A stretch of 64,000 bases of DNA from Actinomucor elegans (GCA_026027325.1 JAMSLZ010000010.1:806001-870000); one strand, 5' to 3'. Positions 1 through 13,358 are shown, counted from the first letter of the stretch. Numbers and translations: made by a program. Notes: generated by a model not told the origin, from the letters alone.

Positions 1-2254
1 AAGAACTGCAGCAAATACAGAAAGATCAGCAGCCTGAGAAGGTAGAACTGGAGGGCGAAGTGAAAGAGGATCAAACAGATGAACCTAAAGCGTCTGTTGA
101 AGAAGCTGCTATTGACAAAGAAAATGAAGATCCATCAGCACACACCAAAGAAGAACAAGCAGAGAAAGAGATTGAAAAGAAGGAACGAGTCAATTCTGAG
201 AATGATGGACAGGGCAAAGGTACCTATGTACCAGGCCAAGGTGTGATAGTACAATATGGCAAGATTGTTGAAATCCTAGTACCCCATTTATCTTCTGCTG
301 AAGAAGACATTCAAAGAACAGCTCTTTTATGGATCAATGCATTTATTGAGATCGCAAAGGACGTGATTATCCAGTATACGCCAGAAATCATCAAGGCAGT
401 TTTACCATCACTTGCTCACCCCGTCAATGGTATTCGTACCATTGCGCAGGAAACGAACCAGAACCTTCAAAGGTTGGTATTAGAAACACCTATTCATACA
501 CCAGAACCTACTGCCAGTAAAAGTGATCCTTCTGGAGGTGTTCAACTCCAGCAAAAGAAGAAATCCATGATGATAAGTCATATTGATAGCAGCACAGATC
601 CATTCGATTATCAAGCCACTGTAGCCAATTTACGCCTGCAGTTTTTGAATCAGCACGAAGAAACACGTGTAGCTAGTCTTGACTGGCTCTTGATGCTGCA
701 TAAAAAAGCACCCAACAAAATCCTAGCTTCAGATGATGGTACTTTTCCAGCTCTGCTTAAAACACTCTCTGATTCATCAGAAGAAGTGGTCCGTCGCGAC
801 TTGCAGTTACTGGCACAAATCTCATCTTATTCAGATCATGATTACTTTCGCAGTTTTATCATGTCTTTACTATCTCTATTTAGCACAGACAGGCGATTGT
901 TGGAGACGCGTGGCAGTTTGATTATCCGCCAATTGTGCATGAGTTTAGATCCTGAACGTATCTATTGTGCTATTGCTGACATTCTCGAACAGGATGAGGA
1001 TTTGGAATTTGCTAGTATCATGATCCAGAACCTCAATATCATATTGATTACCTCTTCTGAACTATCAGATTTGCGTAAACGCCTAAGAAATCTCGAACAT
1101 AAAGAGAACCAGCGTTTGTTTAATACATTGTATAGATCCTGGTGTCATAATGCTGTTTCAGCCTTTTCTTTATGTCTGCTGTCTCAGGTGTACGAACATG
1201 CAGCTAATATGCTTCAAATATTGTAAGTAAAAACTAACTATTTTGAAGTAATCTTGGGCTAACTCTTTACAAGTGCTGAATTAGAGATTACTGTGAACAT
1301 GCTGATCCAAGTAGATAAGCTTGTTCAGTTGTTAGAATCGCCAGTCTTTACATGTAAATAGATGGACGGGAACTATTCCCCAAAACACAAATGATACTTA
1401 TATAGCCTTACTATATAGATCTTCGTCTTCAGTTGTTGGAGCCCGAGAAGTATCCCTACTTGTTCAAATGCTTATATGGTATTTTGATGCTATTACCCCA
1501 ATCCTCTGCATTTTCTACTTTGAGAAATCGATTGAGTAGTGTTTCATCGCTTGGATTTCTTCATGTTCTACCCAAAAGGTAACGCCACCATTTCGAACAG
1601 GATATGTATATATATATATATATATATATTTAACAAATTATCCATAGTACTCCTGCCAGTTCATCTGCAACCACCTCTTCATCAACCAAACAACCTAAAA
1701 CTAAACCAGAAGAAATCAGTACTATCAAATATCAAGATCTCTTGACTCATTTCAAATCTGTACAATCTCGACACGAAAAGCAAAGAAGACAATGTAAGTT
1801 ATATATATCTATGGGAGGGGTTTTTTTTTTTTTTTTTTTTTTTTGCTAATCATGCTTATTAACTTTTTTTTTTAACATAGCTCTTCAAAATACTTCTCGT
1901 ACAACTACCTTGACAAACACGATACCTAATGCAAACACACGGTCCAGAAGACCACGACTTGTATATGGAGAAGGAAACGGGTCATCCAATGCACAACCCT
2001 CTCATTTCTTGACAAGCGAAAATAAAGGCCTAGGTATTTCTTCAGGTTCTGGATCCTCCTCGTCAAGCAATGTTTTGTCTGTAGGTGGTGGTGGTATTCG
2101 AAGTGGAATGGCTAGCCTTGGCTTAACGCCTTCCAACAACTCATCGTTAAACGAGAATATTAGCAGTAATCATCATAATAGTACATCAGGCACAGGTAAT
2201 ACGGGTCAGAGCTCTCGTATGATAGCAGGAAGTAGAAGAAATCGAAGAGTTTAA
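1..2254 (+). CDS. VAC14: Vac14-like PIKfyve/Fab1 complex scaffold, 5'-partial
   Basis: Vac14 is the HEAT-repeat scaffold that holds the PI3P 5-kinase Fab1/PIKfyve and the phosphatase Fig4 on vacuolar/endosomal membranes and so controls PI(3,5)P2. The reading frame is already open at base 3, so the N-terminal HEAT repeats lie outside the window. I infer exons 3-1222, 1274-1353, 1419-1578, 1648-1793 and 1881-2254; the phases agree throughout. The family's conserved block reads across the first two junctions ([19 protein letters not shown], then [19 protein letters not shown]). This matches the Fig4-binding C-terminal region. A charged, low-complexity Glu/Lys insert sits near codons 1-60 of the visible part, and a Ser/Gly/Asn-rich tail follows the conserved region. 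The intron at 1794-1880 carries a T tract of about 20 bases. The gene converges on the RhoGEF gene. Identification is by family memory and is confident. Confidence 0.9.
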
Positions 2255-3040
2255 TGAATAAAACTACTATTTTTTTTTTTTTTTTTTTGGTAAATCAAGA
2301 TCATTAATAAACCTGAAACAAAAAGGCTATTCATGCCGTTTTGCATTGTTATTAATGTCCTGAAGGTTATTAGCTTGAGTTTTTTTTTTTTTTTTTTTTG
2401 ATAAATGTAATAACATTTAAAACAAAGAATATTCGTCTGATGTGTCATTTAATCAGGATCAAACCAAACCTATCGACCTCAACTAGATGAAATGTATGTA
2501 GTTTATATATATTCATTGTTGATGAGTAAAATGTATTAATTGAATTGCAGTAAAACGATGATTGTGGTGGTAGGGTTAATAACCCAATCTAAACGTGTAT
2601 TAATTAATTGTGATTTCGGTGGAGAGCTATAATGATCCATATAGATCTGGTTTATTTAAGTAGTTGTCATAGCACATTACTAAACCGTAATGCGCCCTTA
2701 ATAGTTTTTTTCAGTAAAAATAAAAGCTTCATAGACTATTCCTTGCTTAAGTCTGACCGTTTTCTGGTCATTAGATGCGATATCAAACTAGAGTCAGGCC
2801 AGAAATATATAGAATCATTGGACATTCATAATACAAACTTTAAAGATCCTATATAGACGGCCCGCTTTCTTTATTTCTGTTAATCGCGGTAGTATCTAAG
2901 TAAAACAGCATGCATATTTTCGAGGATAAGCAAGTGTATTTAGACGCAATATATGTTTATATAGTGTAAGAAATGAATGCTATGGTGGTGTTCATACAAG
3001 TACTAATGTTGGGTATACTATTTAAAATTTCGAACAGTCA
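2255..3040. other. convergent intergenic spacer
   Basis: This spacer lies between the 3' ends of the VAC14-like and RhoGEF-like genes. It is AT-rich, with two T tracts (about 2270-2288 and 2381-2399) just past the VAC14 stop. ORFs here are short and do not resemble proteins. I see no RNA gene. Confidence 0.6.
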
Positions 3041-6000
3041 TCATTGTTGGCTCTTGGTATGATGAACAATACTTGAAAGTGCTTCAAGAGAAGAGCCCCT
3101 TCTATGTTCAGTACAATTACGGTGTTTTGAATTGTTGAACAGTTTCGAGCTCAAGTTTTGATGGTGTTGTTGATTTAACAACATGAGACGAAGCTGATGT
3201 TCGAGTTCACTAATAGAAAGAAAAAAAGTACGAGCATTAGTACAAAATTTCATCTATCCTAGTAGAGTTTGCATACGTTGCTCTAAGTTGCCACTGGTTT
3301 CTTTCTCGGAGTGTCATTTCTAGCTTTCGTCTCATTTGTATATCTGGTGATGGATTGTTAGGTCGATTTTGGCTGCTGCTGCTATTGTAATTATCATCGT
3401 CTTGCTTGTACATGGCTGCTAAACCATCTAATTCTGAATTGAATTTCTGAATGACTGTTTAGTAAAACACAGCTTTAGATTCAAAGGTTAAGGGGCTTAC
3501 ATCACACACAGTGCCCAGTTCAGATACAGAATCTTCCAAGTCTGCTTTCAGCATGTCAATCTCTTCTTCTCGCTATACATGTGACTTGGATCAATAAAAC
3601 AGATCAAGACAACCGCATCAGCTACTTACTTTTTGCAATAAAGAAGTGAGTATCAGGACAGTTTTGTTTTTTTCTTCAAGTTCCAAATAGACATCTGTTT
3701 CGAACGAAGTCCTTTTGTACGCGGTTGTCTCTGAGTTTGTAGCATAAGGGAAATCAGTTGTTGGTGTGGCAATAGGAATACTCAAATCAGGAATGGGTCG
3801 CGTATGATCAATAAGCTATTCTTACAAATTAATTCATGTGTATTCATTGTCAGACTATATATAGTACACTTACGTGATGATGCTGTGGTAAATGATCTTG
3901 GACTTGGTAGTGATGATGAATAAGTGAGCTATTAAAACTTGAAATGGTAGAACTGAATCGACTGTTGATGGTAGAGAACTCACTGCCTGGTTCAGTCATA
4001 GGAGGGGTAGGCTCGCTTATACTGAGTGGGGATCTAGACCGGTGATTTAGTAAACTGTCCATTTTAGCTGAATTGACAGGGCTAGTGCTATGAGGAAGAT
4101 AAGAATAGGGATTATCATCTGGTAATCTTGTGGTAGCAGCCGACTGAATTTCGCAAGACACAGTTCTGGTTGGATGGAAGCTTGGCTAAAAGAGCAGCAC
4201 AAGTTAGTTTGCATTTAGCAGGATTTATATAGAAGTACTTACACTAACGTGTCGAGGTTGGATCGTATTAGTAATGCTGGGCGATTCCGAAGGAAACCGA
4301 TTAAGTGAGGATTGATGAGGCAAGAGAAATGTAGTATCCTCTTTACTACCCGTATTACTGTTGCTGTTTGAAGCCAGGAACTGCAATGTCCGTCTTGATT
4401 CATTACTGTGTTGCGATTTGATAGAGTTGCCACTATATAGAGGAAGAAGTAGACGATGAAGAATGATATATAGAACTACTTGATGTGCCCAAACTAGAAA
4501 TGTATTCGCTACAAGCGCTTGTAGTTCTTGGTTGAGCAACGCTTCCAGTAGGAATGGATGCTGTGATCTTCGGACTATGATTCGAGGTGATACCAGGTGT
4601 CGAATGACGTTTAGAGAGCTCTTGTTGCTGTTGCTGCTGCTGTTGTTGTTGCTGTTGTTGTTGCTGTTGCTGCTGTTGCTTGTTGTGATGAGAATGACTG
4701 GTAAGCGAAGAAAAGAGTTTAAAGGTGGTTTTGCTCTTCTTTCGAATTAATTCCTGCTTTACCATAGAAAATCGACTATTGTTACTGCTGCTGCTACTCG
4801 TAGACACTGGCATTGCATCAGCTGCTAATTGTGCTGACTTTGACAAGTCTCGATCACACGCAAGTACTAGTACATAAAGTCAGTTGAGAACGTCATTTCA
4901 TATGGCGATAGTTTATATACTTACGATTACCCAGCAGCTGATTTTGGGCATTTTGTACCTGCTGGGTATCATTCGAGCGGAAAGTCAATAGAGATACCTC
5001 ATCATGACTTGTATTACCAATAGCACATTTGCTACGGATAGCAAATCTATAGTTGTCATCCTTTTCATGAGGCACAATAAAGCCTAACATGTTCGGTGCA
5101 ACGAAACAATTACTAAGGATGGTTTCTATATTTATAGCGTTTTTTTCTATATAAAACAAGGCAATTTCGTTCTATTATCATTTGTAACTAATAAGAATAT
5201 AGATTATTTACAGACGCTTGTTTCATTACCTTGTTTAATACTTGATGATACTTAGATATAGGGTAATAATTTACAAAAAAGTGGTGCTGGTTCCAGTGAC
5301 AATAAGAAGACTGTATTAATTCATCTATAATGGTATGAGTAAATGTAATACTCTATTGCTTGCTAATACTTGCCACTTTGCTTAATATCATTTTTCGATT
5401 TGCCAAACTGATATATAAAGTGAGACTTCGTCTTGTCTAACGTCTGAAAGTATTCTCGATTGATTGTATTACCACCTTGATTTAAAGCAAAGGTATGCTT
5501 CTGCTGATCGTGTTGGAAATAAGCCTCCAACGACCTTTGTGTCGCTTGATCGGTATCTGGAGAAGAAAGTAAAGGCCCTGTATTGTTACATACGAATGTA
5601 AATGGCCTTAATGGGTTATCTATATAGACATTACATGAATACGTATATCATATTTGATACTTTTAGTATTATCCAAACCTGTGGATCCATCATAGATATC
5701 AGTTTCACCAAGGCTCGTCCAACCAACGAACTTTAGCTTTCCTAAAGCAACTTCTTTTCTTATAAAAAAATCTTTTCGTTCAGATCCTTCGTACATCCTT
5801 TGGTCTAATCCACACAAATCCAACCCATCTACTTCATAAGAAGGACGCTTAGCTACCATGATTTTGTCTGAAAACAAGAACAATGTCACAGGCTGAATTG
5901 GCTTCATGGTATGAGGATCGATTTCCGCTACATCCAGATAACATAGAAATCGACGCTGAAAGCTGATCAGGGATTCCTGCATCAATCTATCTAGTCAGTA

Positions 6001-7269
6001 ATTGATCTAAATACATAAAGGGTCTAAGTATGTACCGGACAGTATTGAATAGACTGTAGTAAGCGACGAAATATTTTCATCAATTGTGTATGAATCTCTT
6101 CAGTCATGTTGGCTATTTCTTCTGCTTTCAGTAATGATCCATGTAATCCAGACAAATCTTCGTGATCGTCTGCTGTGTGCTTCATCAATTCTATGTCATA
6201 GGATTTGGTCAAGAGCGAATCTTTTAAGTAGCTATTCAAATATACCTTTGAAATACATGGTGTACCTTCCAACTCTTTGGCTTGGTAAAGCGAGATAATC
6301 ATATACAGTTTGGCTCCCATTGCTTTGATTATTGGCCACCTTCTATTGTATTCACTGTTAATAGTTATTACGTATATAAGCAGCATGTGTTATTCACCTC
6401 TAAAAAATGAAGATAACTGGGATTTTTCATTTGTTTCTCATTGATAACTTGAGCGTTATGTACACCTAACAAAAATCGATTATAGCATGTAAATCGACGC
6501 ATCTAACAAAAGATAAATAATCCGAACGTCCATCGTTAGTAAGCCGCTTACATGCGATAAGCATAGATTGCCCAAACTTTGTTTGGCAGGGTCGTGTTGT
6601 ATCAAATCATTGTAAAAGTCTTCTGTCACTTGCACCAGCTCGTCAATATTCATGAAAATGTTACTACACTCGAACTGCCCAATGATAGCCCGCTGCTTAT
6701 CCTTAGATCGTTGCCGAAGAGGCTCTACAATTGACTAAGAGCACAAAAATTGAGTGAACATTGTATGGCGTTGGTTTCTAAGCTTACGGAAACAAATGTC
6801 TTTAGGCTTGTCAAATAGTTTGCTTCTGTCATGATGAATTCCTCCAATAGGTATTGTCGCCTCTCGTTATTCTACTATGCAGTTAATTCACGGATTAAAT
6901 ATCTAAAAAAAAATGCTATATTCTACCTTGATAAACTCTCTTTTACGCGAAGTAGGAGGCGCAATCTGATGGTAGGTAACAGTCGGAGAAGTAATGACAT
7001 GTTTAAACTGCTTATATAGTCGCGAGTCTGCATATGCTTTTGTTAGTACATATACGTGCTTATATTTATGTTGAAAAAAAAAAGTACCTATACTTGGATC
7101 ATCAACTATAATATCGTAGTAATGACACTAAAGAAGCATTTCGGATTAAATCACGTCAAAACAACGGGTGTTTCTGAAGACTTACGACGGACTCTGAAGG
7201 CAGCGAACTGAAACTATTGAAATCAAGTAACTGTCTCGAGTATATAGCCAATACTATCAAGACTAACAT
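3041..7269 (-). CDS. DH-PH domain RhoGEF-like protein (Bud3-like)
   Basis: This is a Rho-family guanine nucleotide exchange factor by architecture. The inferred start is the ATG at 7269 (protein begins MLVLIVLAIYSRQLL). The gene is split into about a dozen exons. A DH-type helix begins near 6850 (RRQYLLEEFIMTEANYLTSL, then KTFVS) and continues through exons around 6720-6560 and 6386-6024. A PH-like segment follows (5985-5620; CYLDVAEIDPHT, VTLFLFSDKIMVAKR) and continues at 5159-4893 (NCFVAPNMLGFIVPHEKDD). The C-terminal third is low-complexity Ser/Thr/Gln with a run of about 20 glutamines encoded at 4621-4680, then a predicted coiled coil near the stop. The DH-PH order, with a PH part containing a NMLGFIVPHE-like string, is what I recall from Bud3-type fungal GEFs for Cdc42/Rho4. 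The GEF assignment is stronger than the Bud3 orthology. Exon borders in the middle are approximate. Confidence 0.7.
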
Positions 7270-9010
7270 CAAGCTGTTGCATAATATAAGGGGGAGGGGA
7301 GAATGACAGTCGATAAGAGAAAAGAAAAGAAAATGAAAAAAAAAGAACTTTATGAAAAAAAAAAGAGATTTTTTTAATTTAGGATTTCTCTGTTTGTCAG
7401 GTCTGTCATATAATCAGGCACTAAACTAAATTCACCTTTTCGGCATTAAAGTTGATATTGAAAACAAGCCATCGAAGTATCAACATGAAACATACTTGGC
7501 AATACTATAATTAGCGTATTCGTACTAGAAAACGACTTGTTAACAAGCATTTTATTACCATGATGAAAGTTACACAAAGTGGTGTGTATCGGAAACTATG
7601 TTCCTGATCCTCCGAGAAAGGCGCGGTTTGTTTTGATTTTAAATCGACTGGTCAGTTTAGATAATAAGCATGTATACGCTACAAATCATCAAGCGTATAT
7701 CATTATTACATGGAACTTCAAAAATCTCACGTGAACATAGTTGACGGGCCGAGATGAGGGGAATTATTACAACAGTAGTTAGAGGTCCGCTTTAGCGACC
7801 CCGTTTCTTGAAAAGATTTATTCATATCGGCACAAGTCTAGTTTATCCGAAATTTCTGGTTGGGGAAACAAAGCTATATTCACCAAAATTTACTTTTCAG
7901 TGAAGTTTCTAGTCGATGCAACAGCTCATCCTAAACATGAAACACTCTTCAAAGACGGCATTTCGCTGGGATCGGTAGAGGAATCTGCTAGATCTAATTT
8001 ATGGAAATAGTACGTCGTTTATATTGATGGGTATAATATATCAATCGTTTTAAAGTCGAATAAAGGCCATATTAGCTGTAATGACTTGTTCTGAGCCTTT
8101 AAGTTATCAAAGGCGACATTAAACCGAGATCAGTTGAATTTATTGGTGATTAAACCTAGATAATATGAATTGAGTGTCATTTACATATTAATTACACTAA
8201 TGAGTATATAAATTGGTTGAACTACAGCGAAACAATGGTTAGACTAAATTCAGTTACTTGCTCTCAGCTTATACTGCACATCAAATTCGACAATAAATGG
8301 GGATCAGTTTAAAGATCTATAGATCATTAGATCTAAGTTGTATAAAAAACTTATTATTTACAATTACTCACTAGACTAGAGTGCTATCTTAGTGCTATAA
8401 TTAAACAGCGTTCTAATAGATGGAGCAGCCCATTTTGAGCTTGTACAGTTCATCAATGTGCAATATCAAACTGAAATCGATCAAGAAATCCACAGACTGA
8501 ATAATTACTTAATTTCTGAAAATCCTGCGCCAATATATTTGGCAAGCTATTTTTTTTTATTAAAGATAACTTGACCATTTGATGAACTATTTGTGCCATA
8601 GGAATATGCACGGTAACAAAATTTTAAATGGTTTATAAAGAGTGCAATATTTTTGCCAATTGATAGAAATGGAGAAAAATTCGTAGTGACCATGTTTTTC
8701 ATCACTGTTAAACAGTTTTAAAAACATTCTAAAGGCATACTCTATAAAGCGACTTTGTTTTTACATTCTTATAAAAGTAATGATGCTTAATATGTCTCTT
8801 AAAAGCTACTAGGGCTTGAACTGTCGCAGTTTTAGTGGAAGCTGCCCAGTGAGCAGATGAAACTCAATGCAACTACCAATTGCTTAAAGAACTAAAGTAG
8901 CCTTTCTACGCCTTCTTTTTAACTTAATTATCATTCTCTGTAGTTGCCGGTAATCTACTAATCTGTTTTTGTCCCCATGATCTCTCTTTAAGCGCAAACG
9001 AGTGCCCAAC

Positions 9011-9050
<40 letters not shown>

Positions 9051-9466
9051 CAAACTCTGTTTAGATCAGTGTAAAAAAAAACATATGATAATGGTAGAAA
9101 GCAATACTATGATATCACTTAAACATGTTTGAAAATCCAAAAAAAAGGGGGAATCAAGGATATTCCAACATTGAATACTAGCTACCATCCCTACAATATT
9201 AAAAGTACTGTATTTCATCAATGTTCACCAAAGTACAGTATCACGTCAAATGCCTGTATCCAGAAGCTTTTGATGTTTCAGAATAAGATGCATACATGAT
9301 TATTATAAGTAGCGTTACTATATCTATGTTGTAAGAAAAAAGGTATGTAGCGTAATATTTCCCTCTTTCGAACTTGAACTTTATGGATAAGCTATACACT
9401 AGCCTTTCCATATCAAAAACTATTATTTATTTTAGAAATACATAATAGCTTTCTTGTGTATATAAA
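7270..9466. other. AT-rich intergenic spacer
   Basis: This 2.2-kb stretch between two minus-strand genes has no convincing coding potential. It contains a pure A tract at about 9015-9048 and one minus-strand copy of the dispersed repeat core (8101-8140). A related-looking GATC-rich stretch lies at 7965-8000. The first few hundred bases above 7270 should hold the RhoGEF promoter. A purine-rich run with GGGGGAGGGG is visible near 7291. Confidence 0.6.
8101..8140 (-). repeat. dispersed repeat core, copy 1
   Basis: Read on the minus strand this gives CTGATCTCGGTTTAATGTCG followed by CCTTTGATAACTT. It is one of the copies closest to the family core shared with 12.5, 16.9, 27.2, 34.55, 34.7 and 55.85 kb. 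It is intergenic. Confidence 0.55.
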
Positions 9467-9991
9467 TTACACTGAATCTCCAGGTTCTAATAAACTATTT
9501 CTTTTAAGCGAAACGCATTCACCGCCATTTTCTAAATCAATATTGTATTGATAAAAGTAACCTTCTTCTGTAACCACCAATACCTGAGGCGTCGTGCTGC
9601 TCAAAGCTACAAGACTACGCACTCCAGCATTTGACAGCTTCAATGACGCAAAATGCCGCGAAGGCTCCCACATATCTGTAAGTCTATCAGGCAAAAATGA
9701 ACCCACACTACGGCCGATAGATCGTCTTTGTTTCGATGCTACAAGCTGCTTCTCGTTATTATCAAATGAATCCTCAGTTGCATCGTTGGTAGAGAGTTTG
9801 AATATATGTACAGTCTCTGTATCACTGGACACACAAAGCAAGCTACTAACTAAGTTAAAGGACATGGAATATATTTTAGCAGAGTAAGAACCACGACGAA
9901 ACTGGAATACTTTATCAGCACTAGGGATAGAAAAGACGCGAATCACAGTACCCTAATCCAAAGCGTGCGTGTTATCACTTGTTAATTTTAA

Positions 9992-10028
<37 letters not shown>

Positions 10029-10817
10029 TTTTCGCTGGCTGTGGCCAACAATGTACCTTCTGAATTCATTGAAATACAACTGACTGGAGACTTGTGTGCT
10101 TGTACAATATTGGCCAACTTCATAGCGCTTACATCGTATATTTCTATATCGCCAACACCATTATAGCTTTGAGATGAGTTGGAAGAGGAAGAAGTGGAAT
10201 AGTAATCCGATGATCTTAAAGGTTGGCAAGCCAGATAACAGTTTTCGCTTGAAGGAGATAATGCACAAATAGCTAAAGTGTCGGTCTATTAGTTTGTGTA
10301 AATTTCTTTCAGCTACAATGATTACCTGTCGGGTTAGCTATTGTATCAATAGTATGCAATAGTTTCATATTGCTAATATCATAAATAAAAATCTGGGCTT
10401 CCATCACGACAATCAGTCGCTTTCGATTCATCTTCACCGATAAGATGGGACTATGAAACGATAATTCACAAATCGTACTTTCTCTTTTCGTGTTGATAAT
10501 TCTTAGCTTCCTTGGTAAAGTTTTAGCTACAAGCGCAACAAGAGAAGTGGTGAACAGCATCTCTACAATACTAATATCACCGTCCACTATCAAAAGCCTT
10601 TTAGAAAAAAAAAAAACGCGCACCCGCATCTTTTTGAGTACTTACGTTTTGAATAGGACTTGCCAAAAGGATCGCAGTTGTAGATGCGATAGCCAGACTC
10701 TGTTCCAACGGAGATGCAACTAAAGTCTTGGTTAAAGTTGACTGACAGTATCTTATTATTGCTGACTGTGTCGACGATTTCGTCTCGAACTAATGACACT
10801 GGTTCTACAATTGTCAT
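9467..10817 (-). CDS. ATG18: PROPPIN autophagy protein, Atg18/WIPI family
   Basis: PROPPINs are seven-bladed WD40 beta-propellers that bind PI3P and PI(3,5)P2 on phagophore, endosome and vacuole membranes. Atg18 works with Atg2 in autophagosome growth and also regulates Fab1. Inferred exons are 10817-10646, 10586-10326, 10272-10028 and 9952-9467, giving about 387 aa in frame. Diagnostic features are the opening blade ([20 protein letters not shown]), [14 protein letters not shown], and the lipid-binding FRRG motif within [19 protein letters not shown] Ser-rich loop lies between blades 3 and 4. The intron at 9953-10027 contains a T tract (A tract in the transcript sense reversed) of more than 25 bases. 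Length fits Atg18/Atg21/Hsv2. Paralogue choice among these is uncertain, but PROPPIN family membership is firm. Confidence 0.9.
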
Positions 10818-11676
10818 TTTTTAGACCTCCAAAAAAAAAAAGAAAGAGAATCCGATAAACAAAACGTACCAGTAGCTTTATTTTTTTACATCAGATATTA
10901 GCGAAGCAAACAAAACGAAAAAGGAGGTGAAATAATGCAGTGTAACTTCTTTTTCACTTGTTCTTTCTAGTTGCTACATTTATGCGTCGGCTTCATTGGT
11001 CGACGGATGTTTAATATATACATCGTCGTCGATAAATGCGTTCTACTAAAGCTTTTGAAATATTGAATCGTGTATAGGTAAACAGGAAGTATAATTACAT
11101 ACTTGATTTTCAGTAAATATGATGAGCATAAAGCGCTTTTTTTTTTATAAACTGCATTTTGTGATTGTATTATTATTTAAATTAAACACGCACAAAAAAG
11201 ATTTATTAACGTACTGCTCTTCATAGATATGCCTCTATTCGAAAAGTTTCGATTATAAACATGTTGAAGTTCGCTTGTCCTTATTGGTAGCTTTTTATGT
11301 GACAGTTCATGCTATACAAAACTTCCAGTAGTTGAGGTTGCTTCAGCCAATCATACCAAGCCTAGTGCGAAGCAATAAACAATCTGGAGTTGGAGGATTT
11401 TACTATTGGCACCTATTTTATATCTCGCCCAACAAAGATTACGAGGATAATACTAAGGGGAGTTAGGCGGAATTAAGTGTCGAATAATATAAATAAGAAC
11501 ATACATTTTCCTCAAGAAATATCAGAAACCTAAAGCCATTGATATACAGAAAGCGAAAGAAAAATACTATTTATTATATACATGAACATAATACATATTA
11601 TTGGCGCGGCAATTATATTTTTAAATGTCCGAATAAAACACAATATATAAATGTTTTAGTTTAGCAAAAATAAGAA
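10818..11676. other. intergenic spacer, ATG18 promoter side
   Basis: This is AT-rich sequence upstream of the PROPPIN start and upstream of tRNA-Ser. There is no supported ORF. An A/T-rich stretch at 11560-11670 leads into the tRNA gene. Confidence 0.5.
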
Positions 11677-11758
11677 GTCGCTTTGTCCGAGTGGTTAAGG
11701 AGTATGACTAGAAATCATATACGCTCTGCGTGCGCAGGTTCAAATCCTGCAGGCGACG
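11677..11758 (+). tRNA. tRNA-Ser (AGA)
   Basis: The sequence folds as a serine tRNA with a long variable arm. Acceptor 5' GTCGCTT (11677-11683) pairs with AGGCGAC (11751-11757), with discriminator G at 11758. The anticodon arm TATGA-CTAGAAA-TCATA gives anticodon AGA. The variable arm is followed by a T arm with GGTTCAAATCC (11738-11748). There is no intron. A short T run follows at 11764. The length of 82 nt is normal for tRNA-Ser. Confidence 0.95.
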
Positions 11759-13358
11759 TTATCTTTTGCTTCCTAGATGTTATGTAGTGTATATAGTTCT
11801 CTGGTTCGTTGCTTTTTGTTATTGCAAATTTCTTTCTAGTCGTATCGATATGATAATGTCAGGTACACACGGTCTTTGTGTGCAACCTTTTTAATTAGTA
11901 TAAATATCAAATGTATCTTAGAATAATAAAGAGCATCTTTTATCTCACATTTATTGGAACCAACTATAAAACATAAATCTCGGCACACGACAATAAAATA
12001 AAAAAAAAGTTTAGTGAAAGATATTTACTAATACACGTCAAATAGTAAAGAATATATTGTATCATTTGACAAGATCCATACTTGCTAGTGTTTTTTCTTT
12101 CAAAATATATATATATATATAAAGGGTTGTAATACATAACAAGGAATTTCGAAGAAGAGTAGTCCAAATTCTCAGAATGTTAGTCGCATAAAAAAGGCCC
12201 AAGTCCGTCATATATAACGTGCACACATCGTTACATCGCTCCTTTGATTCGCAGTACTGTATTCCAGGGATATACATGAGATGCCAAACACGATGCAATA
12301 CCTCCTTTGAAAATTGTATAACTCGCTGTTGCTGTTATATACTTGTTAGTTCTGACTGGTATTAATCAAAGTCGTTGAAAAAGAGGGGAACAAAGAAAGA
12401 AATAGTTGATAAATATTATAATTAGCAACCACGAGTAACATATATATATATATATAGCACATTGAGTCAAAATAAAGCTTTCACAAGATGCTGTTGCTCA
12501 TTTTAAATAAGGATTCTACATCTAATGCGCCATTGAACCGAGATCGCTTATTTTGATCAGTGCATTGGACACTAGCGCTTTTTCAAGCTTAAATTTTTGA
12601 AGCAAGTTTTGTCACTAATTTGTGAAAGTATTATATAAATGACAGTGTGTATTATTAATTTTCTTTGCAAAGATATGTGACATTTAATAGAAAAATAATG
12701 GAAAATATAAACTATATGTCAAAATCTGCATCCGGTTGAAGGTTTATGCCATTAGCTTATGTTGATCTATAATTATATATTAAAGTGCATAAAAAATTAA
12801 ACACCAAGATTTATCCATACTCCAAGTTTTAAAAGATATAGCAGCTCTGTTAGTTGTTGAAATAGACATTGGGTGTTGCCAGTAGGACACGGCGACCAAA
12901 CGTAATTGGCCAATAACAATCTCGAATTTTTTAAAGGTTTAATCATGCAGGCTTTTAAGCTTACATTGATTTACCTATTTCCTGGAAAAGAAAGTTTAAT
13001 TTTTATATATTATTGGTATGGATGTAATTATATGATTTAGATAAAAGTCATACAACTAAACTAGCTGATAACTACAAAAAAAAAAAAAAAAGTTCATAGG
13101 GATTGCCTTTTCAGTGGCCGTGTCAATATGCAGTGATAATGGGATTGAGGATTACACAAGAAATCAAAATTTGAGTTCATATACACGCGGGAGCAATGAA
13201 GTTGGCCTTGTAGTACACGCGCGAAGACAAAAAAGAAAAATAACAAAACATTTCATTGTTGTGAAGAAAACAATAGATAAAGGATTTATTATCAAAAGGA
13301 AGACATTAATATTACAGTTATAAAGAAAATAAAGACGATACCAGATCCATCTTTTAGC
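11759..13358. other. AT-rich intergenic spacer
   Basis: This spacer holds TA microsatellites (about 12107-12121 and 12440-12457), a minus-strand dispersed repeat core at 12511-12560, and an A tract near 13076-13091. ORFs at 11964-12298 and 13114-13323 look random and have no domain-like sequence. Confidence 0.55.
12511..12560 (-). repeat. dispersed repeat core, copy 2
   Basis: On the minus strand this reads GCGATCTCGGTTCAATGGCG then CATTAGATGTAGAATCC. It aligns with the shared core ATCTCGGTTTAATGTCGCAT with a few substitutions. Confidence 0.5.

Noticed and set aside
4532..4750. Poly-Leu plus-strand ORF, and similarly 56663-56890 and 56709-57038
   Set aside because: Antisense frames of CAG/CAA polyQ codons in the RhoGEF and HERPUD-like genes.
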